In this document: in pieces, positions 42,653-50,791 of the stretch | Position numbering within the stretch: the first letter of the stretch is position 1 | Layout: every line of letters starts with the position of its first letter | Notes under the pieces: model-generated | Seen by the model: only the letters and a program-made list of their open reading frames with translations | What the model was told of the DNA's origin: nothing | The model's database searches: none | Program-made: the position numbers and the translations under genes | NCBI GenBank assembly: GCA_000773965.1 | Contig: JRUP01000017.1 | Coordinates: 62,001-126,000 of the forward strand | Reading direction: 5' to 3' | Origin: Enterobacter cancerogenus | Lineage (GTDB): Bacteria; Pseudomonadota; Gammaproteobacteria; Enterobacterales; Enterobacteriaceae | DNA: 64,000 bases

Positions 42653-43626
42653 TTTCTCTGCCTTCTCGATCACGCCGTTTGTGGCCGCTGTGGTTGCTGG
42701 CCATAGTAATGCTCGCTGCCGGATTTACCCTGTGGCAGCACTGGTCGCAAATATTGCTGCAAAGCGTGTTGTGGCAGAAAGTCCTGAATCGAGAGATGAC
42801 TCAACTCCTGCAGCAAGTCGCTGACCAGCCTCAGCAGGCGGGCGTGACTTTAATGCTTTTTAGCCTGGCTTATGGTGTGCTGCACGCGCTGGGCCCAGGG
42901 CACGGCAAAGTGGTCATCAGCACCTTTCTGGCAACGCATCCCGCGAAGCTGAAAACCAGCATGAAACTGACGCTATTGGCCGCACTGTTACAAGGTGGTG
43001 TGGCGATTGGTTTGGTAACAGTGATGCTGGTGGTATTGCAAACCTCATCGCGGCAAATGCATCTCGGCAGTTACTGGCTGGAGAAGGGCAGTTATCTGCT
43101 GGTGATGGCATTGGGTGTGTGGGTCGGCTGGCGTGCGCTGCGGTCATTACTTCCATTATTACGCCCCGCGCCGGCGAAGATTCAGATTCACGCCATTCGC
43201 CCACATCACCAGCATGATGAACACTGCGGATGCGGTCATGCGCATCTGCCAAGTGCTGAACAGATGGATCGCGCCGTAAGTGGCAAAACCCAGGCGCTGG
43301 TGGTGTTCTCCATGGGCATGCGTCCCTGTTCTGGCGCCATCATGATGCTGCTGTTTTCTAAGGTGATTGGTGTTTATGCGTGGGGTGTGGCCTCGGCGGT
43401 GGCAATGGCCATCGGAACGGCGGTCACGGTCTCCGCAATGGGCTTGTTAGTTCAACGATCGCGGCGATTAGCTGAAAAGTTAGGGGCAAACAGTGCAACG
43501 TCGCGCGAGGCAAAAATCATTATGCCGGCATTAGGATTGGCAGGAGGGATTCTGCTGGTAGTGGCGGGGTGGTTACTGTGGCAAAGCGCACAGCCGATGA
43601 TGAGTAGCGGGTTACGACCGTTTTAA
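42643..43626 (+). CDS. zevB: NicO-family metal transporter (ZevB-like)
   Basis: 327 residues with about six membrane helices. The first conserved motif is HALGPGHGKVVIST. A cytoplasmic or periplasmic loop rich in His/Cys (HHQHDEHCGCGHAHL, near 187-202) is a metal-binding segment. FSMGMRPCSGAIMML is the second signature. RcnA/NicO relatives export or import Ni/Co, but with a DUF1007 partner and a Zur-like box zinc import is favoured. Direction of transport is inferred. It ends at a terminator shared with suhB. Confidence 0.82.
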   Translation: MSLISLPSRSRRLWPLWLLAIVMLAAGFTLWQHWSQILLQSVLWQKVLNREMTQLLQQVADQPQQAGVTLMLFSLAYGVLHALGPGHGKVVISTFLATHPAKLKTSMKLTLLAALLQGGVAIGLVTVMLVVLQTSSRQMHLGSYWLEKGSYLLVMALGVWVGWRALRSLLPLLRPAPAKIQIHAIRPHHQHDEHCGCGHAHLPSAEQMDRAVSGKTQALVVFSMGMRPCSGAIMMLLFSKVIGVYAWGVASAVAMAIGTAVTVSAMGLLVQRSRRLAEKLGANSATSREAKIIMPALGLAGGILLVVAGWLLWQSAQPMMSSGLRPF

Positions 43627-43632
43627 CGGCGT

Positions 43633-43663
43633 AAAAAAGGCGGATATGATATCCGCCTTTTTT
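43633..43663. terminator. Bidirectional terminator between zevB and suhB
   Basis: AAGGCGGATATGATATCCGCCTT is flanked by A6 and T6 tracts. Confidence 0.9.
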
Positions 43664-43667
43664 GTGC

Positions 43668-44471
43668 TTAGCGCTTCAGCGCTTCGCTCAGTTCTTCACG
43701 CATGGTCGCCAGCATGGCTTTCACAACGCGTGGGTTACCTGCAACGATGTTACCTGACATCATGTAGCCATGGTTGCCGGTGAAGTCTGTCACCAGGCCG
43801 CCCGCTTCACGCACCAGCAGTTCTCCCGCAGCGAAATCCCATGGCTTCAGACCGATCTCGAAGAAACCGTCCACGCGGCCAGCGGCCACGTAAGCCAGAT
43901 CCAGCGCAGCAGAACCGGTGCGACGGAAGTCAGCACACTGAGTGAACAGTTTGCCGACGATGTTGATGTAAGGGGTTGCGTGCTGTTTCAGCTTGAACGG
44001 GAAGCCGGTTGCCAGGATGGTGCCATCCAGGTCACGCGCGGTGCTGCCACGCAGACGGTAGCCATTCAGCTGTGCGCCCTGACCGCGAACAGCGGTGAAC
44101 AGTTCGTTGCGCATTGGATCGTAAACCACAGCCACTTCAGTGCGGCCTTTGATGCGCACTGCGATTGAAACTGAGAAGTGTGGTAAACGTTTAATGAAGT
44201 TGGTGGTGCCATCCAGCGGATCGATTACCCATTGAATGTCCTGATCGTCACCCGCCAGTTCACCGCTTTCTTCGGTGATGATGGAGTGCTGCGGGTAGGA
44301 TTTGCGAATCACTTCGACAATCAGACGTTCTGCGTCGCGGTCAACATTGGTAACGAAGTCGTTGCTGCCTTTCTGGCTGGCTTCGACAGCGTCCGGGGTT
44401 TCATAATTCTTGGCAATTAAATTTCCGGCCTTGCGCGCTGCGCGCACGGCGATGTTGAGCATCGGATGCAT
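43668..44471 (-). CDS. suhB: Inositol-1-monophosphatase / rRNA transcription antitermination factor SuhB
   Basis: 267 residues as in E. coli. The Li-sensitive phosphatase motifs are ITEESGE, DPLDGTTNFIKRLP (metal-binding Asp residues) and KPWDFAAGELLVREAGG. Besides inositol phosphatase activity, E. coli SuhB binds NusA and helps rRNA antitermination and ribosome folding. It is divergent from trmJ. Confidence 0.97.
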   Translation of the reverse strand: MHPMLNIAVRAARKAGNLIAKNYETPDAVEASQKGSNDFVTNVDRDAERLIVEVIRKSYPQHSIITEESGELAGDDQDIQWVIDPLDGTTNFIKRLPHFSVSIAVRIKGRTEVAVVYDPMRNELFTAVRGQGAQLNGYRLRGSTARDLDGTILATGFPFKLKQHATPYINIVGKLFTQCADFRRTGSAALDLAYVAAGRVDGFFEIGLKPWDFAAGELLVREAGGLVTDFTGNHGYMMSGNIVAGNPRVVKAMLATMREELSEALKR

Positions 44472-44592
44472 CGGTATCTCTCGCTGGATGTTAAAGAACG
44501 GGTGAAAACGGCGCGGAGTATATCAGGGTGTTCAGCAAATGTCCTGCTTTTATGCTAGGCTACGCGCCATCATTTTCTCACCGCTCACTATT

Positions 44593-45336
44593 ATGCTGCA
44601 AAATATCCGAATCGTACTGGTAGAAACCTCGCACACTGGCAACATGGGCTCTGTTGCTCGCGCCATGAAAACCATGGGCTTAACCAATCTTTATCTGGTC
44701 AACCCGCTGGTCAAACCTGACTCGCAGGCCATCTCTCTTGCCGCTGGCGCCAGCGATGTGATTGGCGATGCAAAAATCGTGGATACGCTGGACGAAGCGA
44801 TTGCGGGCTGTAGCCTGGTTGTCGGCACCAGCGCGCGTTCCCGTTCGCTGCCCTGGCCGATGCTGGATTCACGTGAATGCGGTATCAAAAGCGTGGAAGA
44901 GGGCCAGCAGGCACCGGTGGCTTTAGTCTTTGGTCGTGAACGCGTGGGCCTGACCAACGAAGAGTTGCAGAAGTGCCACTATCACGTCGCCATTCAGGCA
45001 AATCCGGAATACAGCTCGCTGAACCTGGCGATGGCGGTGCAGATCATTGCTTACGAAGTGCGTATGGCATGGCTGGACGCGCAGGAAAAAGCCAGCCCAC
45101 AACCGCAAGAAGAAGAGTCACCGTATCCGCTGGTGGACGATCTGGAGCGTTTCTATCAGCACATTGAGAAGATGATGCTGGAGAGCGGCTTTATCCGCGA
45201 AGGCACCCCGAGCCAGGTGATGAGCAAACTGCGCCGTCTCTACACCCGCGCGCGCCCGGAACGTGATGAATTGAACATCCTGCGCGGGATGTTGGCCTCG
45301 TTCCAAAAGCCTAAAGGTGATAAGGGTAATAGTTGA
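44593..45336 (+). CDS. trmJ: tRNA (cytidine32/uridine32-2'-O)-methyltransferase TrmJ
   Basis: 247 residues. SPOUT-class motifs: [20 protein letters not shown] (N-terminal), [15 protein letters not shown] and [13 protein letters not shown] (knotted SAM-binding region). The ATG at 44593 gives [10 protein letters not shown] as in E. coli. It methylates the ribose of C32/U32 in several tRNAs. Its stop codon lies inside the first of three tandem IscR-like boxes. Confidence 0.96.
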   Translation: MLQNIRIVLVETSHTGNMGSVARAMKTMGLTNLYLVNPLVKPDSQAISLAAGASDVIGDAKIVDTLDEAIAGCSLVVGTSARSRSLPWPMLDSRECGIKSVEEGQQAPVALVFGRERVGLTNEELQKCHYHVAIQANPEYSSLNLAMAVQIIAYEVRMAWLDAQEKASPQPQEEESPYPLVDDLERFYQHIEKMMLESGFIREGTPSQVMSKLRRLYTRARPERDELNILRGMLASFQKPKGDKGNS

Positions 45337-45403
45337 GTAAAACAGTTGGTTAAATAGTTGAGTAAATTACTTGGTTAAATAGTTGACCGTTTTACTCAGG
45401 AAT
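45329..45403. promoter_or_regulatory. Three tandem 25-bp IscR-type boxes upstream of iscR
   Basis: Units at 45329-45353, 45354-45378 and 45379-45403 each begin ATAGTTGA and repeat with an exact 25-base period. The third (ATAGTTGACC..TTACTCAGG) is closest to the E. coli iscR type-1 site; the first two are more like each other (both end TTGGTTAA). E. coli has two such sites. The first unit overlaps the end of trmJ. Confidence 0.8.
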
Positions 45404-45471
45404 GGCAGACTGGCGTCAATTCATCAGATAGCCCGCCGATACCCGGACGGACGCTTACGAGGTTGTATGCT

Positions 45472-45969
45472 ATGAGACTGACATCCAAAGGACGTTATGC
45501 CGTAACCGCTATGCTGGACGTTGCACTGCACTCAAACGAGGGCCCGGTGCCGCTGGCTGACATTTCTGAGCGTCAGGGCATTTCGCTCTCCTATCTGGAG
45601 CAGTTATTCTCACGTCTGCGTAAGCACGGTTTAGTGGCCAGCGTTCGTGGTCCAGGTGGCGGTTATTTGTTAGGTAAAGATGCTGGCGCGATTGCCGTTG
45701 GCGCGGTGATCACGGCGGTTGACGAATCTGTTGATGCCACCAAGTGCCAGGGCAAAGAAGGCTGCCAGGGCGGCGAGCGCTGCCTGACTCACGTCCTGTG
45801 GCGTGACCTGAGCGAACGCATCAGCGAATTCCTCAACAACATCACGCTGGCTGAACTGGTTAACAACCAGGAAATCCTGGATGTGGCAGATCGTCAGAAC
45901 ATGAACGACACTCGCCGCTTCCAGCAGCATCGTATGCAGGAAACCATCAACGTTAATCTGCGTGCTTAA
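45472..45969 (+). CDS. iscR: Fe-S cluster-sensing regulator IscR
   Basis: 165 residues of the Rrf2 family. A winged HTH ([20 protein letters not shown]) is followed by the cluster ligands C92, C98, C104 and H107 ([17 protein letters not shown]), all conserved, so it should still bind [2Fe-2S]. The ATG at 45472 ([11 protein letters not shown]) is used. The holo form represses type-1 promoters such as its own. With the other isc assembly genes absent here, the cluster would have to come from another system (for example Suf). Confidence 0.95.
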   Translation: MRLTSKGRYAVTAMLDVALHSNEGPVPLADISERQGISLSYLEQLFSRLRKHGLVASVRGPGGGYLLGKDAGAIAVGAVITAVDESVDATKCQGKEGCQGGERCLTHVLWRDLSERISEFLNNITLAELVNNQEILDVADRQNMNDTRRFQQHRMQETINVNLRA

Positions 45970-46058
45970 TCCGCTCCCCTTCAGCCCTTGCTGTTCACAC
46001 AGCCGGGGCTGAATCGTGCTATAAAGACGTATGATTTTTTATACGGAGTTTTAGCGCA

Positions 46059-47228
46059 ATGAAATTACCGATCTACCTGGATTACGCAGCGACAACGCCT
46101 GCCGATCCGCGTGTCGCCACCAAAATGATGCAGTTCCTCACTTTGGATGGCACCTTCGGTAACCCCGCTTCCCGTTCTCACCGTTTTGGCTGGCAGGCTG
46201 AAGAAGCCGTTGATGTGGCGCGCAATCAGATTGCAGAGCTGGTCAATGCCGATCCGCGTGAAATCGTTTTTACTTCCGGTGCCACCGAAGCTGACAACCT
46301 CGCCATTAAAGGCGCGGCTCAATTTCATCAGGCGCGCGGCAAACACGTCATTACCAGTCAAACTGAGCACAAAGCAGTGCTGGATAGCTGCCAGCAACTG
46401 GAGCGTGAAGGTTTCGACGTCACCTATCTGCAACCCGGCAGCGATGGCATTGTCACGCCTGGGATGCTGGAGGCCGCACTGCGCGATGACACGGTGCTGG
46501 TTTCCCTGATGCATGTGAACAACGAAACCGGCGTGATTCAGGATATCGCCGCGCTCGGTGCCTTGTGCCGCGCGCGTGACATCCTGTTTCATGTTGATGC
46601 TACCCAAAGCGTCGGCAAATTGCCGATTGATGTTGCGGCACTGCCGGTGGATCTGATGTCGTTTTCAGCGCATAAAATCTACGGTCCGAAAGGCATTGGT
46701 GCACTGTGGGTGCGTCGTAAACCTAAATTACAGATCGATGCGCAGATGCACGGCGGCGGTCATGAACGCGGTATGCGATCCGGAACCTTGCCGGTGCATC
46801 AAATCGTGGGAATGGGCGAAGCGTATCGCGTTGCACGTGAAGAGATGAGCAGTGAAATGGCGCGTCTCGCAGCCATGCGCCAACGTCTGTGGCACGGCAT
46901 CAGCCAGTTAGAGAATGTTAATATTAACGGTTCGCTTGAGCAGGGCGCACCGAATATCCTCAACCTCAGTTTTGCTCAGGTTGATGGCGAATCGCTGATT
47001 ATGGCGCTGAAAGATCTGGCGTTGTCGTCCGGTTCTGCCTGTACCTCGGCCAGTCTCGAACCCTCTTATGTACTGCGCGCCATGGGCGTTGAGCAGGAGC
47101 TGGCACACAGCTCGCTGCGCTTCTCGCTGGGGCGCTTCACTACCGAAGAGGAAATTGACTACGCCATTGAGCTGGTCAATAAAGCGGTAAGCCGTTTACG
47201 GGCATTAACGCCCGCCACGTCCCGCTAA
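46059..47228 (+). CDS. iscS: Cysteine desulfurase IscS with truncated C-terminus
   Basis: 389 residues against 404 in E. coli, very similar up to about residue 385 (RALTP), then ending TSR. PLP lysine K206 ([10 protein letters not shown]), H104 and the persulfide Cys C328 ([10 protein letters not shown]) are intact, so the enzyme should be active. The lost tail corresponds to the E. coli segment ending SIEWAHH, a region implicated in IscU binding. It may still supply sulfur to TusA/ThiI for tRNA and thiamin. It is followed by pepB, with no iscU, iscA, hscB, hscA, fdx or iscX. Confidence 0.93.
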   Translation: MKLPIYLDYAATTPADPRVATKMMQFLTLDGTFGNPASRSHRFGWQAEEAVDVARNQIAELVNADPREIVFTSGATEADNLAIKGAAQFHQARGKHVITSQTEHKAVLDSCQQLEREGFDVTYLQPGSDGIVTPGMLEAALRDDTVLVSLMHVNNETGVIQDIAALGALCRARDILFHVDATQSVGKLPIDVAALPVDLMSFSAHKIYGPKGIGALWVRRKPKLQIDAQMHGGGHERGMRSGTLPVHQIVGMGEAYRVAREEMSSEMARLAAMRQRLWHGISQLENVNINGSLEQGAPNILNLSFAQVDGESLIMALKDLALSSGSACTSASLEPSYVLRAMGVEQELAHSSLRFSLGRFTTEEEIDYAIELVNKAVSRLRALTPATSR

Positions 47229-47236
47229 TTCATGCA

Positions 47237-47260
47237 CCCCTTGCGCCGGTTCTGGCGCAA
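47237..47260. repeat. Perfect hairpin in the iscS-pepB gap
   Basis: CCTTGCGCC-GGTTCT-GGCGCAAGG, nine pairs and six loop bases, without a T-tract. It is the main feature of the 62-base gap where five to six isc genes would normally lie; it may stabilise the iscS mRNA end. Confidence 0.7.
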
Positions 47261-47290
47261 GGTGACACCTAACGCAAACGGAGCCACGCG

Positions 47291-48577
47291 ATGACAACAC
47301 AACCGATGACAATTACGCTCAGCTCCCAGGCCGCCGATGCGCGCTGGGGTGAAAAAGCACTGCTGAGCAGCACTGAAAGTGGCATGACCATTCACCTGAC
47401 TGGCGCCGATGCGCTGATGAGCATCCAGCGCGCGGGGCGTAAGCTGGACGGTCAGGGGATTCGCCACGTTGCCCTGAGCGGCGAAGAGTGGGATTTAGAG
47501 AAGTGCTGGGCATTCTGGCAAGGCTATCGCAGCCCGAAAGGCAAGCGCCAGGTAGAGTGGCCAGCATTAAGCGAAAACGATCAAACAGAATTTGATCGTC
47601 GTCTGAAAATAGTTGACTGGGTGCGCGACACCATCAACTTACCCGCAGAAGATCTGAGCCCGGAACAACTGGCGCACAGCGCGATCGATCTGATCAGCGA
47701 AGTGGGCGGTGACGCAGTGAGCTATCGCATCACCAAAGGCGAAGATCTGCGCGAGCAGGGTTATGCCGGTATTCACACCGTGGGCCGTGGTTCAACCCGC
47801 GCACCTGTGCTGCTGGCGCTCGACTTCAACCCCACCGGCGATGAAAATGCGCCGGTATACGCTTGTCTGGTCGGAAAAGGCATCACCTTTGATACCGGCG
47901 GATACAGCCTGAAGCAGAGCGCGTTTATGGATTCGATGAAATCCGATATGGGCGGCGCGGCAACGGTAACTGGCGCGCTGGCGCTGGCGATTGCGCGTGG
48001 CCTGACCAAACGTGTGAAGCTGTTCCTGTGCTGTGCTGACAACATGGTGAGCGGTAACGCGTTCCGTCTCGGCGACATCATCCGCTATCGCAACGGTAAA
48101 ACCGTGGAAGTGATGAACACCGATGCGGAAGGGCGTCTGGTGCTGGCTGATGGCCTGATTGATGCCAGCGAGCAAAATCCTGAACTGCTGATCGATGCCG
48201 CTACCCTGACCGGTGCAGCGAAAACGGCGCTGGGCAACGATTATCACGCCCTGTTTACCTTTGACGATGTACTGGCAGAATCTTTGCTGGGCAGTGCAAC
48301 CGGTGAAAACGAAGCCTTCTGGCGTCTGCCGCTGGCGGAGTTCCATCGCAGCCATCTGCCGTCAAACTTTGCCGATTTGAACAACATTGCCAGCCCGGCG
48401 CATGCAGCAGGCGCCAGCAGCGCGGCGGCGTTCCTCTCTTACTTCGTGAGCAAGTATCAGCAGGGTTGGCTGCACATTGACTGTTCTGCCACTTACCGTA
48501 AAAGCGCGGTGGATCAGTGGTCAGCTGGTGCCACCGGTCTGGGTGTGCGCACTATTGCCAATCTGCTGCTGAAGTAA
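47291..48577 (+). CDS. pepB: Peptidase B (leucyl aminopeptidase family)
   Basis: 428 residues (E. coli 427), M17 family. The metal and active-site segment [15 protein letters not shown] and the family signature [14 protein letters not shown] are present. It releases N-terminal residues in peptide recycling. In E. coli it is the last gene of the isc operon region after iscX; here it follows iscS directly. Confidence 0.96.
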   Translation: MTTQPMTITLSSQAADARWGEKALLSSTESGMTIHLTGADALMSIQRAGRKLDGQGIRHVALSGEEWDLEKCWAFWQGYRSPKGKRQVEWPALSENDQTEFDRRLKIVDWVRDTINLPAEDLSPEQLAHSAIDLISEVGGDAVSYRITKGEDLREQGYAGIHTVGRGSTRAPVLLALDFNPTGDENAPVYACLVGKGITFDTGGYSLKQSAFMDSMKSDMGGAATVTGALALAIARGLTKRVKLFLCCADNMVSGNAFRLGDIIRYRNGKTVEVMNTDAEGRLVLADGLIDASEQNPELLIDAATLTGAAKTALGNDYHALFTFDDVLAESLLGSATGENEAFWRLPLAEFHRSHLPSNFADLNNIASPAHAAGASSAAAFLSYFVSKYQQGWLHIDCSATYRKSAVDQWSAGATGLGVRTIANLLLK

Positions 48578-48581
48578 AACC

Positions 48582-48760
48582 GGCGCGCATCAATGCGCAC
48601 CCTACGTCAGGTCGCAGATAGATGTGTAACCTACGTCAGGTCGCCATTGATGTGCATGCACCTTTCGTCTGGTCGCCATTGATGTGCAACCTACGTCAGG
48701 TCGTCGTTGATGTGCATCCTTCTTCAGTATTGTGTAGGGTCGTCATTGATGGCGACCTAA
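48582..48760. repeat. Tandem 29-31 bp degenerate repeats between pepB and sseB
   Basis: Four units starting CCTACGTCAGGTCGC or a variant begin at 48601, 48630, 48661 and 48690, each ending ..TTGATGTGCA or similar. A fifth, divergent one leads into GTCGTCATTGATGGCGACC (48740-48758), itself a small palindrome. The array looks like successive partial copies of a REP-like element. There are no spacers and no ORF of quality. Confidence 0.75.
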
Positions 48761-48771
48761 CAGCGCTTAAG

Positions 48772-48805
48772 CGGCAAACCTCATGCATGAGCTTGCCGTT
48801 TTTTT
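48772..48805 (+). terminator. Terminator-like hairpin just before sseB
   Basis: CGGCAA pairs with TTGCCG around an inner CATGCATG palindrome, followed by seven T residues. It lies only 12 bases before the sseB ATG, so it probably ends the pepB transcript and requires a sseB promoter that overlaps it or reads through it. Confidence 0.7.
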
Positions 48806-48817
48806 GGAACTTGATAA

Positions 48818-49585
48818 ATGAGCAATCGTCTTGAAGAGGTGCTAAAGCTGGCCGCCACTGAGCCTGCGCACCGTCCGGAATTCTTTCAACTACTGCTGGA
48901 ATCTGATATTTGGGTGCCAGGTGAAAGTCCTGCAGAGCAGTTTGATGCCACCTCGCCTGTGGAGTTGCTGCATTGGGAAAAAGAGGGCGGAGGCAGCGTT
49001 ATCCCGTTCTTCACCTCAGAAGAGGCGATGGAGGAAGTAATCAAAGAGGAGCAGCCTTATCTGCGCCTGCCCGCGCGCACGCTGTTCGAAATGACCCTGG
49101 GTGAGAGTTTATTCCTCAATCCTAAGCTGCCCGCCGGTAAAGAGTTTTCACCGGGTGAGATTGCCCATTTGATCGGTGAAGAGGGCAGTGCGCTCAGCCA
49201 GCAAACGGTGTTGGAAGGCGGCCATGCGCTGCTTCTGTCGGAAGTGGCTGAACCGCCCGCGCAGATGATTGATTCACTGACGCAGCTGTTTGCTAAGTAT
49301 AAGCAGGTGCGTCGTGCTTATATCGCCAGCATTCGTGAGAATGCTATGGAAGAGCCAAATCTGCTGATTGGTATCGAAGCCGATAGCAATATCGATGAGA
49401 TTATTCAGGCGGCAGGCAGCGTGGCAACCGATACGCTGGCGGATGATGCACCGATTGATATCTGCGAAGTGGTGGTCGATGAGAAAGGCGTCAGCCACTT
49501 CTTTACCGCGCACATCACGCCATTTTATGAACGTCGCTGGGGGAGTTTCCTGCGCGACTTCAAAGGCAGTCAGCGGATTATCTAA
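48818..49585 (+). CDS. sseB: Enhanced serine sensitivity protein SseB
   Basis: 255 residues (E. coli 258) with the SseB N- and C-terminal domains (VELLHWEKEGGGSVIPFFTSEEAM; FTAHITPFYERRWGSFLRDF). Overexpression in E. coli increases serine sensitivity; the molecular role is unknown. It is paired with the convergent sseA across a REP-like palindrome. Confidence 0.92.
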   Translation: MSNRLEEVLKLAATEPAHRPEFFQLLLESDIWVPGESPAEQFDATSPVELLHWEKEGGGSVIPFFTSEEAMEEVIKEEQPYLRLPARTLFEMTLGESLFLNPKLPAGKEFSPGEIAHLIGEEGSALSQQTVLEGGHALLLSEVAEPPAQMIDSLTQLFAKYKQVRRAYIASIRENAMEEPNLLIGIEADSNIDEIIQAAGSVATDTLADDAPIDICEVVVDEKGVSHFFTAHITPFYERRWGSFLRDFKGSQRII

Positions 49586-49644
49586 ACATCGCTAGCTGCG
49601 GTGCAATTTATTGCGCATCTGACAGCCATTGTCCGGCTTAAGAT

Positions 49645-49709
49645 ACGCGCGATAAATCGCGCCGCTACGGATCGCACTTATCGGGTAGCGGCGCAATTTA
49701 TTGCGCGGT
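49645..49709. repeat. REP-like palindrome between sseB and sseA
   Basis: Arms CGCGATAAATCGCGCCGCTAC and GTAGCGGCGCAATTTATTGCG are near-perfect inverted copies around a short spacer. A half-copy (GTGCAATTTATTGCGCA) lies at 49611-49627. Similar palindromes are abundant in Pantoea-type genomes. No terminator T-tract is apparent. Confidence 0.8.
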
Positions 49710-49795
49710 AGTCAAATCATCATTAGCAGGCTCAGAAGTTTGTTCTGCAACCCCCTTCATTGCCATGCTCAGCAGTTTAATCGGCTAGCTAAACT

Positions 49796-50638
49796 TTATT
49801 TCTCAATCGGTAAATCGTCGCGGCTGCCCCATTCACCCCATGAGCCGTCATACAGCGTGACGTCACGCACGCCCAGCGACGTCAGCGCCAGAATCACCAC
49901 CACCGCCGTCACACCCGAACCACAACTGGCGATAATGGGCTGATCCAATTTAATGCCGGCTTTTTCAAACAAATCGCGCAGTTCAGCCGCCGGTTTCAGC
50001 TCGCCATTCACCACCAAATTGTTCCATGGCATATTCAGGCTATTCGGGATATGCCCGCGCAGGAGGCCCGGACGGGGTTCATCCACTTCTGCGTTAAAGC
50101 GGTTAGCCGCTCGAGCATCAACGATCTGCGCGCCGCCTTCATGGCTGATCAACAACACATCGGTCAGGCGTTTCACCAGACCCTGATCGTAATGAGCTTC
50201 GAACTCGCCTTCCGGCAGGTTAACCGGACCCGAAGCGACATCAAAGCCTGCCGCTTTCCAGCCCTGCAAACCGCCCGCCAGAATCGACACATTGACGCAG
50301 CCAAAGGCGCGCAACATCCACCATGCACGGGGTGCAGAGAACAGGTTGCCCTCGTCATACACCACCAGGTGTTTATCCTGATTAACACCCAGTTCGCGCA
50401 TCGCCACGGCAAAAGCTTCCGGGCGCGGCATCATATGCGGGTAAGCGCTGGTGTGATCGGACAAAGCTTCGATATTGAAATAAGGCGCATCGGGCAAATG
50501 CCCTGCCAGATATTCCGCCTGGATATCACGCACCGCTTCCTGACCTGGCGGCAACATGCGCGCATCTAATACCTGCAACGTTTCATCGGTGTAATGCTCT
50601 TTTAACCAATCGGCAGAGACAAACAGGGGAGCTGTCAT
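49796..50638 (-). CDS. sseA: 3-mercaptopyruvate sulfurtransferase
   Basis: 280 residues, two rhodanese domains. The active-site loop CGSGVT has C239 as nucleophile; the N-terminal domain lacks a catalytic Cys, as usual. It transfers sulfur from 3-mercaptopyruvate to acceptors such as cyanide, thioredoxin or tRNA-modification partners. It is convergent with sseB and divergent from the A2M gene. Confidence 0.95.
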   Translation of the reverse strand: MTAPLFVSADWLKEHYTDETLQVLDARMLPPGQEAVRDIQAEYLAGHLPDAPYFNIEALSDHTSAYPHMMPRPEAFAVAMRELGVNQDKHLVVYDEGNLFSAPRAWWMLRAFGCVNVSILAGGLQGWKAAGFDVASGPVNLPEGEFEAHYDQGLVKRLTDVLLISHEGGAQIVDARAANRFNAEVDEPRPGLLRGHIPNSLNMPWNNLVVNGELKPAAELRDLFEKAGIKLDQPIIASCGSGVTAVVVILALTSLGVRDVTLYDGSWGEWGSRDDLPIEK

Positions 50639-50791
50639 CGCAACAACCTCTTCTCAATCATCGGAAAATGGAAAGAGCCAGTGTCCGGGAATGTGAACGC
50701 TATCTCAAGGGTATCGTTGCTAAAGTGAGTAGGTTGATGTGAAATTGCGCAGCACACTATTTTAACCTTTGGGGCTGGTGAGGGACTTACC

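Noticed and set aside
47229..47290. Remnants of iscU or iscX between iscS and pepB
   Set aside because: No frame resembles these proteins; the gap holds only a hairpin and the pepB ribosome site.
48601..48758. Possible CRISPR array after pepB
   Set aside because: Units are contiguous and degenerate, with no spacers, leader or cas genes.
48622..48834. 70-residue ORF across the repeat region
   Set aside because: It is made of the repeat units and the terminator hairpin, has no ribosome site, and runs into sseB in another frame.
48578..49795. Homologue of the E. coli RyfA small RNA near sseA/sseB
   Set aside because: No sequence resembling it could be recognised; only repeats, a terminator and REP-like palindromes are visible.
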